Shown: positions 47,701 through 59,859, counted from the stretch's first letter. The stretch is DNA of 64,000 nucleotides from Sipunculus nudus (GCA_026874595.1 CM049315.1:77979401-78043400), one strand, 5' to 3'. The notes: generated from the sequence alone by a model not told the origin. Translations and numbers: made by a program.

Positions 47701-50688
47701 TGTGAATACCCAACAACTAATTCCAAGAAAGGAAAGAAAAGGCGAAAAAAAGCGCAGGAAGAAACAGCTAACATCAAAAATATGGAAAATAATATAACAC
47801 AGCTACGGCCTGGTGCAGAACGATGTCCTACTGGTTACAACTTTTTCGAAAAACGCTGTTTCAAACTTATAAGTAGTACAAACCTGATCAACAGAAGCTT
47901 AGAGTGGTCCACAGCTTCAAATCTTTGTACTAAATTCAATGGTACACCAATAGAAACAATTGCCGCTTTCCCTGTAGAATTGCTAAACATGTGGCTCCAC
48001 AAGCCAGAATATGGCATAGTATGGATAGGTGAACATGCAGTCCTGGTATATTATAACACAGCAGGTGCATGGCACCGCCAAGCCTCTGATAAGAATCTTA
48101 CTCGAGCAACAAACGTGGTATGCGAAACAGAAATAGTCACTGTAAACGGCACGTGTTATTCTGATCAGTTTATGTGTAATGATGGGACTTGTATTTTGGG
48201 AATTCACACCTGTGATGGCAAATCGGATTGTCTCACAAACGAAGACGAAGAGTATATTTGCAGTGAAGATAAATTCATGTGCGAGGACGGAAAAAACATT
48301 CCATCTTCTAAATATTGCGACTTTATTCAGGATTGCGAGGACAGATCAGATGAAAAAAATTGCACCTTTCAGATTTGTCCGATTAACTACAGAAAGTGTG
48401 ATAATGGCCAATGTTTGGAAAATTCATTGTTTGGAGATTATAAAACTGACTGCATAGATGGCTCTGATGAAAAACCCGTTCACCGACGCGAGCACAAGTA
48501 TAACTTCACATGTTATTCTGGGGATTATTTGCCACCGTCTTTGGTAAAGAACATGAGAGTTGATTGTGATGGTCCTGGACAGGAAGATGAGAGTCTATCT
48601 GTTGCTGAGGTTAAAAGAAGGGATTTTGAGCACCTAGAGTTAAACATCAGTTCCCAAGGTAGATCTGTTGATCCCTACTGTCCAGCAGGAAATGGAAGTC
48701 TTACACGGTGTCGTTTGGACCACGTGCTTTGTTTTGAACGCCATCTTACTTGTTTATATGACGTCAACGAGTTTAAGTACATTTCATCCTGTCCAGACGG
48801 CGACCACCTTCGTAACTGTGAGTTATTTGAGTGTCCGGACAAAGTCAAGTGCCCTGGAACCTACTGCATTCCTTTTCACAAAGTATGTGACGGAAAGCAA
48901 GACTGCCCAGATGGCTTTGATGAAACTGATTGCCGCAATTTGAGTTGCCCAGGTCTATTTAAATGTGGCAAAGAAGGAATTTGCCTTGAACAGACATACG
49001 TTTGTGATGGTGTTGTTCATTGTAAACAATCCTATGATGACGAGAAATTGTGTCCTTTGAGAAACTGTCCTCGGGGATGCGTCTGCAAAGGTAGGTCAGT
49101 AACTTGTACAGACCCAGAAAATCAAACGCTAGCAAGTATACCCTTCGATATAAGATTTCTCAAATTGGTTACAAGTTCAGATGTTTCAGTGAGACTATGG
49201 TTGAAAAATTTCGTATATTTGGGATGGTTACATATAGCGAACCGGAATATTCAGTCAATTGACCTGGACCTTTTTGTTAATCTCCACAACCTTCTGCTTT
49301 TGGACCTACGGGATAATCGCATGACGTCTATCACAAGGGGCACGTTTTCTGGGTTAGGTAATCTCCAGCATCTTTATTTATCCGGTAATCCCATTAAGAC
49401 GCTCGGTAAATCAGCTTTTCATGGTTTAACTTCAATTGAGTACCTTCGCTTGGACAATTTAAAAATTGATAAAGCAGTTGATGGTTGTTTCCTCGGATGC
49501 AGTCGTATTAAACATTTATCCCTTGGTAACAACTCTATCGCAAGTATTTCGGCCACTACTTGGGATGGGTTGGACAACATTAAATGGCTAAACATTGTTG
49601 GGAACCCTGTTAGCGACGTAGCCCAAGGCACTTTTACCAAGCTAGAAGAACTAGAAGTATTACATACAGATCACTTCAAATTTTGCTGCTTTAAAAGGGA
49701 GGAAACAGAATGCACCCCAAAAGGAGACGCTTTTTCTTCATGTGATGATCTTATTGAAAATGCTGGTTTACGGGTCATTATTTGGCTTCTGGGTGTAGCA
49801 TCTGTCGTTGGTAACTTAGCCGTCTTCTTTATACGTTTTATCACTGAGCGTAAACAAGTTTTCTCTATATTAGTAATTAATCTGTCCATATCAGATTTCC
49901 TTATGGGCGTATATCTACTGATAATTGCCTCTGCAGATATACACTTCCGTGGAAGATACGTCTTATCTGCTGACCAATGGCTTACAAGTGGACTGTGTAA
50001 GACTGCAGCATTCGCGTCGACATTGTCCAGTGAAATGTCAGTCTTTATGCTTGTGGTAATAACAGCTGATCGTTTAGTGGCAATCGTGTTGCCCACAAGC
50101 AGAAAAAGGTTGTCCTTCAAAACAACATTGTTGATTATGTGAATTGGATGGTTTTTATTCTCGATTCTTGGCGCCATCCCGTTAATCGGGTTGCCGTACT
50201 TTGGTGAAAATCACATCAGAAATGGAGCATGTCTGCTGTTTAACATAACGTCAGGCAAGATACAAGGATGGGAATATTCTACTTTTGTTTTCTTATTTTT
50301 TAATGTCACTGGATGTGTTTTTCTTTTTATTGCATAAGTCTACATCTATTGTCATTTGGACAAGGCCAGAAAAGCAGCAAAGCGGGCTGCAGGCGAGAGA
50401 GAAATTGAATTAGCCGAACGGTTTGTGCTCATTGTGGTGACAGATTTTCTGTGTTGGATGCCCGTTGTTGTCACTTCATTTCTGTCACTAGGTGGCATTC
50501 CTGTCAACCCTACGGTTACGGTGTGGTTAGCCATACTCATTCTACCAATAAATTCGGCTCTTAACCCGTTTTTATACACATTCTATACATTGCGCCAAAT
50601 AAAAGAGAACCAAAAGAGAAAAAAGAACAGCGTAGAATACTCAAGAGGTAGAAACCGTACAGGATGTACCTCCAATGCATCTTTATAA
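44752..50688 (+). CDS. GRL101-like CUB / C-type lectin / LDLa / LRR G-protein-coupled receptor, with two in-frame stops
   Basis: Coding exons 44752-47241 and 47455-50688 join in phase 0 (GAT|GAT) inside a C-type lectin domain. Residues: signal peptide 1-20; a clear CUB domain 136-236; two weaker CUB-like domains about 262-366 and 370-486; a further divergent Cys-containing stretch to about 720; lectin domain 736-914 (YIGLARTDD|DDRWTDD, FNEW, WIRIPCHY, YICEY); a Lys/Arg-rich linker 920-930; a degenerate second lectin domain 954-1055; LDLa repeats from 1064 to 1363 (best at 1064-1133 and 1290-1363, with C-D-G-x-x-D-C and SDE/DE motifs); an LRR N-cap 1368-1381; about six LRRs to 1570; and a seven-helix domain from 1602 with Cys1678, DR at 1702-1703, CWMP at 1830-1833 and NPFLY at 1867-1871. 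LDLa-LRR-rhodopsin order is that of snail GRL101 and relaxin-type LGRs. TGA at 50140-50142 (codon 1726, helix 4) and TAA at 50335-50337 (codon 1791, end of helix 5) interrupt an otherwise intact frame. As read, it makes a 1,725-residue protein lacking helices 4-7. A downstream AATAAA is at 51357-51362. Confidence 0.85.
47242..47454 (+). other. Intron inside the first lectin domain
   Basis: 213 bp, GTAAGT at 47242 and CCTACAG ending at 47454, phase 0. Splicing joins the two halves of the lectin domain exactly. Without splicing the first frame stops at 47251-47253. All LDLa, LRR and helix-coding sequence lies in the following single exon, which is unusual for LRR receptor genes, where repeats are commonly split by introns. 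Confidence 0.85.
50143..50688 (+). pseudogene. Helix 4-7 part of the receptor behind the first stop
   Basis: Still in the receptor frame, this segment encodes the rest of helix 4 (IGWFLFSILGAIPLIGLP), an extracellular loop with Cys and N-glycosylation site, helix 5, a basic third loop, helix 6 (RFVLIVVTDFLCWMP), helix 7 with NPFLY and a short polar tail ending ASL. Only the TAA at 50335-50337 interrupts it. There are no frameshifts in 546 bp, so loss of function, if real, is recent. Confidence 0.6.
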
Positions 50689-50697
50689 ATAATCATT

Positions 50698-51300
50698 GGT
50701 GAGCAGTGACGTAGGAATCGGACTTGTACTCACACTCGGATGCACGGACTCGAGAATTCAGACGAATTCCAGTGGAAAAAGAGCTTTGTCACATTTACAA
50801 AGACTTACCTTAAACAAGCACGATCTACTAACCGGATATAACAAAAAGTTCACCAATACCAAGCTTTAACTTTGCATTGGAAACAAAATGTAATCAAAGT
50901 AAGAATCATGTGTAATATATAAAAAATACACATGACAATCTGAATTTTCATTTCAAATGTCTTTTATAAGGAAATTTGTTCTGGATTAGACTTGGACACG
51001 TGTTACAAACGAATAGGAATCGAATAAAGTTGGATTTGGACTCGAATCTCAAAGACTCAGGCATGAACTCGAGCAGACTGGACTGAAACTTCCAATCGGA
51101 CTCGAATGGTGTAGACTCGACTTCATCACTTTTTAGGTTGCTCGTCGCCGTTTCTAATGCATCTTCATTGTGCTTATTACGTGAACATATCCCGCCCAAG
51201 TTGAACTGGGGAAGCCCGATGCTTGAATGAACGGCTTCCCAATCATATCCCATTATAAAAGAATCTGTTTGAGACTCCGGCATAGGTTGTCCCGTCAATT
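50698..51300. repeat. Dispersed repeat related to 6.86-6.98 kb
   Basis: Shares CTCGA-rich segments with the intronic repeat of the peptide gene, including ACTCGACTTCATCAC (51115-51129). It lies directly after the receptor stop codon. The 116-codon reverse frame (51298-50948) across it has no recognisable motif. Confidence 0.45.
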
Positions 51301-51309
51301 AAATGGGGG

Positions 51310-52040
51310 AGGGACTCGCTGGCAGGGGAGGGTAATCCAAGTTTGGGAAACATTTTAATAAACATATATATATATATACACATCGTATATTGTTTATGTG
51401 ACACATTTTTCCAATATATTAGAATTTAGTATGAAGTTGTATTTTTAGAAAGGTAATTTTTTTCTAAGGCAAGTTAATGCTTAACCCGGTTAAGATATAT
51501 AATATTTCATAGTAAACTTAGAAATGGAACCAAAGTCTCTAATTCTAATTATCATCATGTTTTATTTCAAATATATAAATATTACTCTCTGAATAGCAGG
51601 GAGATGATTAAATTGACCAAACCCCTGGATGAAAAACTGGTGTGGGGGTATATCCGCCCTCCTTGTATTGACGCCCCTGGCAATATAGGCAAAGAAATTT
51701 AGCCAGAATTAAGACCAAAGACCAAAGGTCAAACAAAATGCAAAAAAAATTTCTAGTTCTGTTTACAGAATGATTTTTCGTAATGTATGTAGTTTGAAAG
51801 TGTACCAAAATCAACCGATGGTTAATATGAAAATTTTACGGTTTTTTTCCTCCCTGAGTCCCAATTTTTAAAAATATTAAATTTTAACATAAATGTCACT
51901 AAATCCTCATTTCATTTGTGACAACAAGGGTACTAAAGCATGCAAAACTATTAGATTGATGACATGAGATACCAAACATTGTCAAATAAATTATATATAT
52001 TTTGGATAAAAATATGATTTTAAATGATTTTTCTTGGTAT
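51310..52040. other. Intergenic, candidate receptor 3' end
   Basis: Holds a candidate polyadenylation signal AATAAA at 51357-51362, a short (TA)n at 51364-51378 and otherwise anonymous AT-rich DNA. Confidence 0.4.
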
Positions 52041-52522
52041 TTAAAGGGTCACTTCACAGACTTCTCTCTCATTCTTTACATCCATGCAATGTTGTATGTC
52101 ACGCTGATATATATTTTATAATTTCTTGCCTGTGTTTTAAAACAAATTTAGACGAAATACTGTATTTTTGTAGAGAGATATCACTGCTTTTGTAATTAAA
52201 GGTTACCCCTACCCCATAGTGGTTAATCATGGTATACGAGCAATTAAAATGAGTTGCCAGTAAGGGGTGCCTATGAATCGTGTATAGTAAAAGTTTTTTT
52301 TAATGGATTTGTGATGGTAGGGGTGCACTGATGCTTTTTGAGTGAAGTTGTCCTCACGACGTCCTTGGGCAACTTGTGAAATATGCAAATTAGGTACGCC
52401 GTTGAAGAAAATTATATTTTCTTCGATATCTCAAGAACTAACCATTATAATTGGACGAATCTTTTGTCTAGACCTAGGTTTTATATATAGAAACGGTTAA
52501 CGTCATTATCTTAAATTTAATA

Positions 52523-53490
52523 CAGTTAAACTCTCACTTTCGTAAAACTCAGTAAGGCGGACAGCTTACTAATGGGGACACTTAATCTCAGTCCCTTCAA
52601 ATTTGCCTCTATATTATGTTTAATGTAAACTCAGAAAAGATGACAACTCACAATCCCTGACACCGGACAAACTTTCCCGTTCCGCCTGCGTTCTCAGTGC
52701 ATATTACAACCCTTAAAGTGGATAGACATCGCGAATTCTATTTTTGTTCATATATCTGCCGGGAGATGGCGCTCCGAGATCGTGACCTCGTATGACCTGT
52801 TTTGGTCAAAGCGACAGTCGAGGACAAGCGTAATCTGGTGAACCTTCGTGATGTAACATGTGAATATACAGTCGAAATTGTTGTTTATTTCTATAAATGT
52901 GTAGATATCACAATCATTACTTTATAAAGACTGGCGGGTCAATCAGAAAAAAAACTTAGCTTTCAAACAGCTTTTCATTTGACAAGACCACCATCAAAGA
53001 CTAAGTTTGTGCTTTGTGATCGGCGTCCATCGCCTGAAGCCTTAACTAGTTAGCTAGCAACAGTTTTCACTTTGTCTTGCGTTGTGAGGACGATCCTTTA
53101 TCAAATAATCATGCTGTCCAGATGCTGTCAATAATAAAACTTTAATATACCTAGTGCAACCATCCATTAACTATGCAAGAAGCTTACATAGAAGATGAAG
53201 CATGGAACGTCGAAGTAAATCTGCCTAGTTTAGTGTCTGCGGCCTAGCAGGTGAAATGGAAAGATAAAAAGAAAGTGTTTGTCTTTCATTTTTATAATAA
53301 GCATATTATATAAATAACAAGTGCATATTTAAGCCTTTCGGAAATGATTTCAATAAAATTTATGAATAACAAAGATAATCAGTAACATTCAATGATAAAT
53401 TAACGCAATATGCCAAACTCAACAGGACAACTCGCTAATACGGACATAATCCTTGAGTCCTTTGAGTGTCCGCTTAAACGAGTTTCACTG
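52523..53490. mobile_element. pogo-like non-autonomous element inserted in a repeat monomer
   Basis: The ends CAGTTAAACTC (52523) and GAGTTTCACTG (to 53490) are flanked by TA. The interrupted monomer reads TTAAATTTAA-TA before and TA-AGTAAATTAGGGCC after. The next monomer at about 53640-53668 preserves the unbroken site TTAAATTTTCATAAGTAAAT, proving insertion at TA. Subterminal motifs GGCGGACAGC / GTCCGCTTAA resemble the 26.9-kb left end. No ORF. Confidence 0.75.
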
Positions 53491-53815
53491 TAAGTAAATT
53501 AGGGCCACCATTGAAAACAGTCTATTTTCCTCAATATCTGAAAGACTAGCCATGATACTTGGCCGAACATTGTGTATAGACCTATGTTTTCATTGACAAA
53601 GATTCAATGGAAACCATATAATAAAAACGATTAAGTTCACATTTTAAATTTTCATAAGTAAATTAGAGCCGCCATTGATGAAGTATCTACTGTTCTAAAT
53701 ATCTGAAAAACTAATCATGCTAACTGGTCAAACATTGTGTCTAGACCTATGTTTTCAAGGCCAATGATTCAAATGAAACCATATTTACAACGGCTAAGTT
53801 CATATTTTGATATAA

Positions 53816-54299
53816 TATATATTCTAAATATATTTGCTAAACCAGAGGTTTCTTGGTCAGAGACCGGTTTAAGAAGCAAGCACTTATCTAGGATTAACAC
53901 GGGGTGAACTTGCTATGCTTAATATTATGACATAAAGTAAACATGGAAAGTGTATCAATCATTTGTACCAATATTTCACAAATGGCAATGGATATTTCCT
54001 GTAGCTGTTCTATTTTGGGGCTCTATTCAACATACAGTTCTGCCACTGTATACCTTTTTTAAGTACCATATTTTCTTTCAGGCAATATTCTTTTTATACT
54101 TCATTCATACTTTTTCTGTGCTTAATACTCTTTTCCTCAAATAATCTTTAGGTGGTGATTATAGGTTGCTAACCTGAACCAATTGAGTTCAGTAGATATG
54201 TTCCGTGAATATTTCATTATACTTCCATTTTATTAGCTATGACTTTTTTTCTGCGATCTTGCCAATGTTATACAGAATCACAGGTTATATTGAATATTG

Positions 54300-54382
<83 letters not shown>

Positions 54383-55550
54383 CATTACACTTGTTTAGAA
54401 GTATCGCATGTGGTAAAATAGTTAAGAACAGTGCAATATTTGGAAATGAATTGTACTTTTTTAATACTTTTTCGACACTTTTTATACTGTTTGTCAGATT
54501 TTATACTTTTATACTATCAAATACATCAATATTGGCAGCACTGAGCATAAAGTACCTATTTATAGATTATCTACTTTACTTGGCTAATACATGTCGAAAG
54601 GAGAGTATGTCAAGATATATAGATAAAATTATTAGAATGTAAGTACATTATAGCCATTCGGCTACTTTTTTCTGGGTGACATTGAGTTTATAGAAAACAG
54701 AATCCAACAGGGACCAGTTCAGATCCACTGGAACAAATATGCCGAGGCGTTTATGAATATTCCCCGTTTCACATCTTTCGATTAACATGCAAATTTGATA
54801 TACCTTTTGTTAACATATGTAAATTGAAAAGTAATTTTGTCTTAATACCTACGCTATTCTGTCCATTTTACAAAACCGGAGTTCCAATTAACTAGGATAT
54901 TTAACCAAAAGAATCATAATCATCCCTTGCGTGGGACACTGGAGACTTATCAATATCGATTCAGCATAAAAAATGTGAAAATTGAATTTTGATTTACACT
55001 TTTGTATTTCCTTCCTAACGTTTGACAGTTTTCTGTGCAAAAGCTCTCACCTACACAAAGTTTAGTGGCAGCACTTGTCTTGACAATTCCCAACGATATT
55101 TTTTTTCTGTTTGCATTTGTTCCCGTTTCAGGGATTTAACATGTGACCTAATAATTCAGATTGGAAATGTATTCACTGTGGTTATAAACATTAATGTTTA
55201 AAAGTACATATTCCAAAAATCACTATTTTTCGAATAACTAAAAATATAGAAAATATTATATACTAAATACTGATAAAATACTAAATAATAATGATATTCG
55301 CATGTTTCAGAAATAATTGTCAGATCAGTCTACCGGAATCTTTTTAACCATGCTTTGATCGGAAATAGTCTAGTAGGGACAACTATTCATAGATTTTTGC
55401 AGATATAATGTTTGAAACGTTACTTTAATTTTGTAAAAATGAAACAGTCACTGTAAATTTTAAATTCTTCCATCAATAACAATATAATAACAATATAATC
55501 TGAGGATTCCAATAGATCCACTCCGGAACTGTCCACTAATGAGGGCCATC
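53816..55550. other. Centre of the inverted-repeat element, left part
   Basis: Anonymous AT-rich DNA with a long (TA)n tract at 54302-54382. No coding exon or transposase motif. Confidence 0.5.
54302..54382. repeat. (TA)n microsatellite
   Basis: About 40 TA units with one interruption. Confidence 0.95.
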
Positions 55551-57715
55551 TGGCAGGTTGAGCCTGCTGGTGGTACAAACAGTGCTTGCTCCAGCACTCC
55601 CTGTTTATATTATGTAGCATTTACCCTGTTTATGAAAGTCAGCTACTTTCTGTGTAATCGCCTCTTATTACACTATTTTTTTCAACAGAATGAGTGAATG
55701 AATCCCTGGATTATCTGTTAGCAGATGGATTGCCTCTGTTTCTTTGAAAAACGGCTTGTTATTAAAAAAATCCTATGACTCGTGTTTAAATGGCTAGTGT
55801 ACCCTAAGCTACAAAAACTTGTCTAAACCATATTGAAATCTCTTTAAAATAACAATTTGTATTTTAAATCTGCCAATCAGGTTGATTTAAACCAGACATA
55901 TCTTCAACCTCAAGGTGAGGTCTTAAACCTCAGGGTGAGAGGAGACAAAACATTAGGAACCACCCCATCAGAAATACATTCGAATATTATACATATGAAA
56001 AATATAATACATTTGAATTGTCTGCGTTGTGTCCACTTGGTGCCATCATACGACCCTAAGTAATCATCGGTGTATAATCTTTATTAATGTTTTTGGTCAG
56101 TGTCAGTCAGTAGGAAATGGAACTTAGCTGTTTCATAAATGTTGAAATCTTCAATTAATGTTACATTTATTTTTCACTTTGACTTGATAAAATTATTAAT
56201 ATAACTTCATTATGTGGACTATTATTTTTTATCTTAATTTATGCTTATAGCTGATCTTATTCTCTTAATAAGTTGATTGTTTCCAATACCTTTACAACAA
56301 ATGGTTAAGGATCCAGTGTTAAAAGCTCAACAGGTTTTAGGCAATTAATCTTTAAAAGTCATTATGTTTGAAAGATGTAATTGATTTTTTCCAAAATACT
56401 GTCATTAATCCAATTAATTCCTTAATCGATAGATAAAAAAAATCTAGCTAAAAATTAGGCATGATCTACACTATCTCTGTCTTGTTTACATTCATGAGGG
56501 GATAAGCAGATGTATACAGTCTGATCTATTTTTCCTGTGATATCAATTTGGGATTTTATTAAATCTCACTACTTCTTTCTGCCTATGATACCCATCTGGT
56601 AGCATTTAATTCTAATTATCCATGGTCATTTCGGATAAATCTCAGTGATAGGAACCCTAGATTATACACACAACCGTATGTCCAGCCTACTGCTGTGGGT
56701 CACAGCCTCTGGTTACTAGACACTGTTTGTACCACCTGCAGGCCTGTGGTCAGCTTGCAGGTAGTTCCGGATAAGGTCTATTAGGTATATATCATTTGAT
56801 AGTTATTCACATATAGAGTTTATATCTAAATTTAACAAAAGTTGTTCTAAAAGAAGCAATAAAACTTCTGCTGAAAAGACCAGGTACACCTTCTAAATAT
56901 ATGTTTGCCATGGGGGGGGGGGCATATAATGTGTTAATTCTGCTTTTTCATGTACACTCAAAACAGACCGGTACACGTACACGCTCTGTTATTTTCTAGT
57001 TCATTATTCTAGAAAGCACAAGCTCCACTTAAATACCATATAAGTTGATGGATAAACTACAGTAGTTAGATTGGGCATGGACATCTAAATGTGTAATCAC
57101 ATGAAGGATTGTATCGCATGTTTGTCATCGTTTCTTCAAAGGTAGAGACGTTAATGCTTGTATACCATGATTAACCACTTAGGGGTAGGGGTAACCCTGA
57201 AATACAAAAGCGGTCATATCTGTCTACAGAAATAAGGTTCTTCGTCAACATTTGTTTTAAAACAATTTTAACTAATTAACTAATATCAATTAACCGATTG
57301 TTCACATGGTTCTATTTGAATCGTTGTCCATAAAACCTGGCTTTTGGCACAATGTTCGACCAATTATAATGTTTATTTTTTTACAGTTATTGAGGAAAGT
57401 AGGGTTTTTAATCAATGGAGGCACTAATATACATTCTAAAACTTTTAAAATATGAACTTAACCTTTGTTAGTAAGGTTTCATTTGACCTTGAAAACATAG
57501 GTCTAGGCACAAGTATCATGGCTAGTCTTTCAGACATTGAGGTACGTAGAATGTGCTTAAATGGCGGCCCTTATTTACATCTTAAATTTTAAATATGAAG
57601 ATTGTCTTGACTATAATAATATTTCGTAAAAAATTGTTTTAAACACAGTCAAGAACTTACAGAAGGTGCATGGATGTAAGTGATGAGAGATATGTCTGTG
57701 AAGTGACTCTATAGA

Positions 57716-58830
57716 TACGCACTGTGGTTGCACTGTGGTAAATGGGGATTAGTAATGCCATTTATGTGTAAATCTCAAATGTTAAAAAATTCCGGGTATA
57801 AGAAAAACTTCAAATATTCTTCTATCCCATGGGTTGATTTTGGTAGACTTTAAGTATGTCTAAGTAGACTCCTCACGGAAATGCATCGTGGAAACAGAAA
57901 TTCTGTTGCAATTATATTGACCTACTGGCCTATACAACAACCGCTTTTTAAGTTGTGCCTACACCTACCAGGCTCAGCCTTCAACCAACCGAAAAACTAG
58001 AAGAAGTTCATCTATTTTTCTCTTCCCTTTTTTACAATCACCGTATTCATCTTTTTCTGAAGATCCACACAATTTTTTTTTCCCTTTTCTCAATAATTAA
58101 CATGCCGTGTTTTTCCATAACAGAGCCGGAAAAGCATATTAGAGAAAATTCGAAATGGGGCCCTTTCCAGTACATGTAGAAGGCGACCAATGATGATTTA
58201 TTATTGTTAATTTCCATTCCTTGCTTAGATAATTAGAATATTGTGATAAACGGATATATTTATTAAACGTTTAAATATTTAAAGTCGATAGTCATCATGA
58301 ATAAGCTGAGATTATCGAATTGTAAATTTAGAAAGTACACAAAGAATGAGTTACAAATATATGTTTGTAAATTCAACTACTACCCATAAAATATCTTTTA
58401 TTGGTATAATTTGATCCAGCGAATCCGAGCATTAGAAATGTCTGAAAGTAGCATTAATTACTAAAACACCTTCGTTTATTTAAATCTTGAAGTCATTAAA
58501 AATTAATTAAGTTCCATGAAGTATATATTTTTAAATCTTTTATATCAAGTTGTATTTTAATATTATTAACACATTAAAGAGCAAGTCAATTTTAGTTTCT
58601 TACTATTAATCGGTATGATAATTACTCAGAAACATTTTCTACCATGTTTCGTTTTGTTTAAAATGAAATTTTAAAATATTCGGTTGAAATAAAATGCACA
58701 ATGTCAATTTGAAAGCGGTTTTGTAATTTATTCAAAATTGACTTATATCAGGAATGCTACCCTAACTTTCCTTTTCTGAAGCCAAATAATCAACATGCAA
58801 ATGCAAACCAGAACAGTTTCGAGACCAATG
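57716..58830. other. Intergenic, no gene recognised
   Basis: AT-rich anonymous sequence; the 74-codon frame at 57955-58179 has no supportive signals. Confidence 0.5.
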
Positions 58831-58834
58831 TCTT

Positions 58835-59775
58835 TGTCTAGAAGGTCCTGGTCTCAGTCTGGAAAGTCCTTGTCTCGATCTAGAAGGTCCTGGTCTCGGT
58901 CTTTGTCTAATACGGTCTGGGTCACTATCTTTGTCTAGAAGGTCTGGGTGACGGTCTTTGTCTAATAGGTCCTGGCCTGAGTCTGGAATGTTCTAGTCTC
59001 GGTATGGAAGGTCCTGGCCTCGGTCTTTGTCAAGGAGGTCCTGGCCTCGGTCTTTGTCTAGGAGGTCCTGGTCTCAGTCTTTGTCTGATGGTCCTAGTCT
59101 CATCCTGTAAAGTCCTAGTGTCGGTCTATAAGGTTCTGATGTCGGTTTCTGCCTAGAAAGTTCCGGTTTCGGCCCTTGTCTAGAGGGGCTGGGCGTCGGT
59201 CTTTGTTTAATAGGTCCCGGTCTCGGTCTTTGTCTAGGAGGTCCGGGTCTAAACGGTCCGGGCTTCTGTCTTTGGCTTATAGTTCCTGGTCTCAGCCTGC
59301 AATGTCCTGGTCTCGGCCTTAAGGACCTGGGCTCGGTCTTTGCGTAGAAGGTCCTGGTCTGAGTCTTTCATTAGAAGGTCCGAGTCTCAGTCTATGTCTA
59401 GAAGGTCTAGGTCTGGGTCTTTGCCATAATGGTCCTAGTCTCATGTTTTTTCTTTAGGATCCGTGTCTCTGTCTTTGTCTAGGAGGTCTGGATCTTTCTC
59501 TAAATGGCCCGGGTCTCGGTCTCTGACTAATACATCCTAGTCTTGGTCTTTGACTATAAGGATTGGTCTCAGTCTTACTCTAGAAGGTCCGAGTCTCGGT
59601 TTTTGTCTAGAAGGTCGTGGTATCAATCTCTGTCTAATAGGTCCTGATTTCAGTCTGGAATGTCCTAGTTTCGGCCAAGAAAGTTCTGGTCTTTGTCTAG
59701 AAGTTCCTTATCTAGGTCTTTGTTTGTGTAATAGGTCCTGGTCTCAGTCTTGAATGTACTAGCCTAGATGGTCCG
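58835..59775. repeat. Minisatellite of 27-bp and 21-bp units
   Basis: More than thirty imperfect units built on GGTCCTGGTCTCGGTCTTTG. Long units add TCTAGAA or TCTAGGA (27 bp); short units replace CTTTGTCTA with CTGGAA and average 21 bp. Both lengths are multiples of three, so forward frames repeat G-P-G-L-G-L-C-L-E-like peptides, but frames are broken often and no gene is supported. The array ends abruptly at a (TA)n tract. Confidence 0.9.
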
Positions 59776-59777
59776 GA

Positions 59778-59778
<1 letters not shown>

Positions 59779-59824
<46 letters not shown>
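59779..59824. repeat. (TA)n microsatellite
   Basis: About 23 TA units bordering the minisatellite; a second short tract follows at 59839-59851. Confidence 0.95.
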
Positions 59825-59831
<7 letters not shown>

Positions 59832-59859
59832 TATTTAGATATATATATATCTGTCTATT

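Larger units (their letters stand above)
52046..57715. mobile_element. Large inverted-repeat element (foldback-like)
   Basis: The outer left segment (GGGTCACTTCACAGAC at about 52048, TTTACATCCATGCAATG) is mirrored at the right (CATGGATGTAAGTGATGAGA, GTCTGTGAAGTGACTC, ending about 57715). Further in, GGTTACCCCTACCCC (52201) mirrors GGGGTAGGGGTAACC (57182), and GGTTAATCATGGTATAC (52222) mirrors GTATACCATGATTAACC (57160). A roughly 160-bp monomer occurs at 52385-52522, 53491-53652 and 53653-53815 on + and twice inverted at about 57300-57600. An inner pair GGTGGTACAAACAGTG (55569) / CACTGTTTGTACCACC (56721) continues the symmetry. No transposase is visible in the 3-kb centre. Confidence 0.65.

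Noticed and set aside
50140-50142. TGA in helix 4 as a selenocysteine codon
   Set aside because: No selenoprotein relative is known for this receptor class, no SECIS-like element was seen downstream, and the second stop is TAA, which selenocysteine would not explain.
50948-51298. 116-codon reverse frame after the receptor
   Set aside because: It overlaps a dispersed repeat shared with the peptide gene intron and has no homology I can name.
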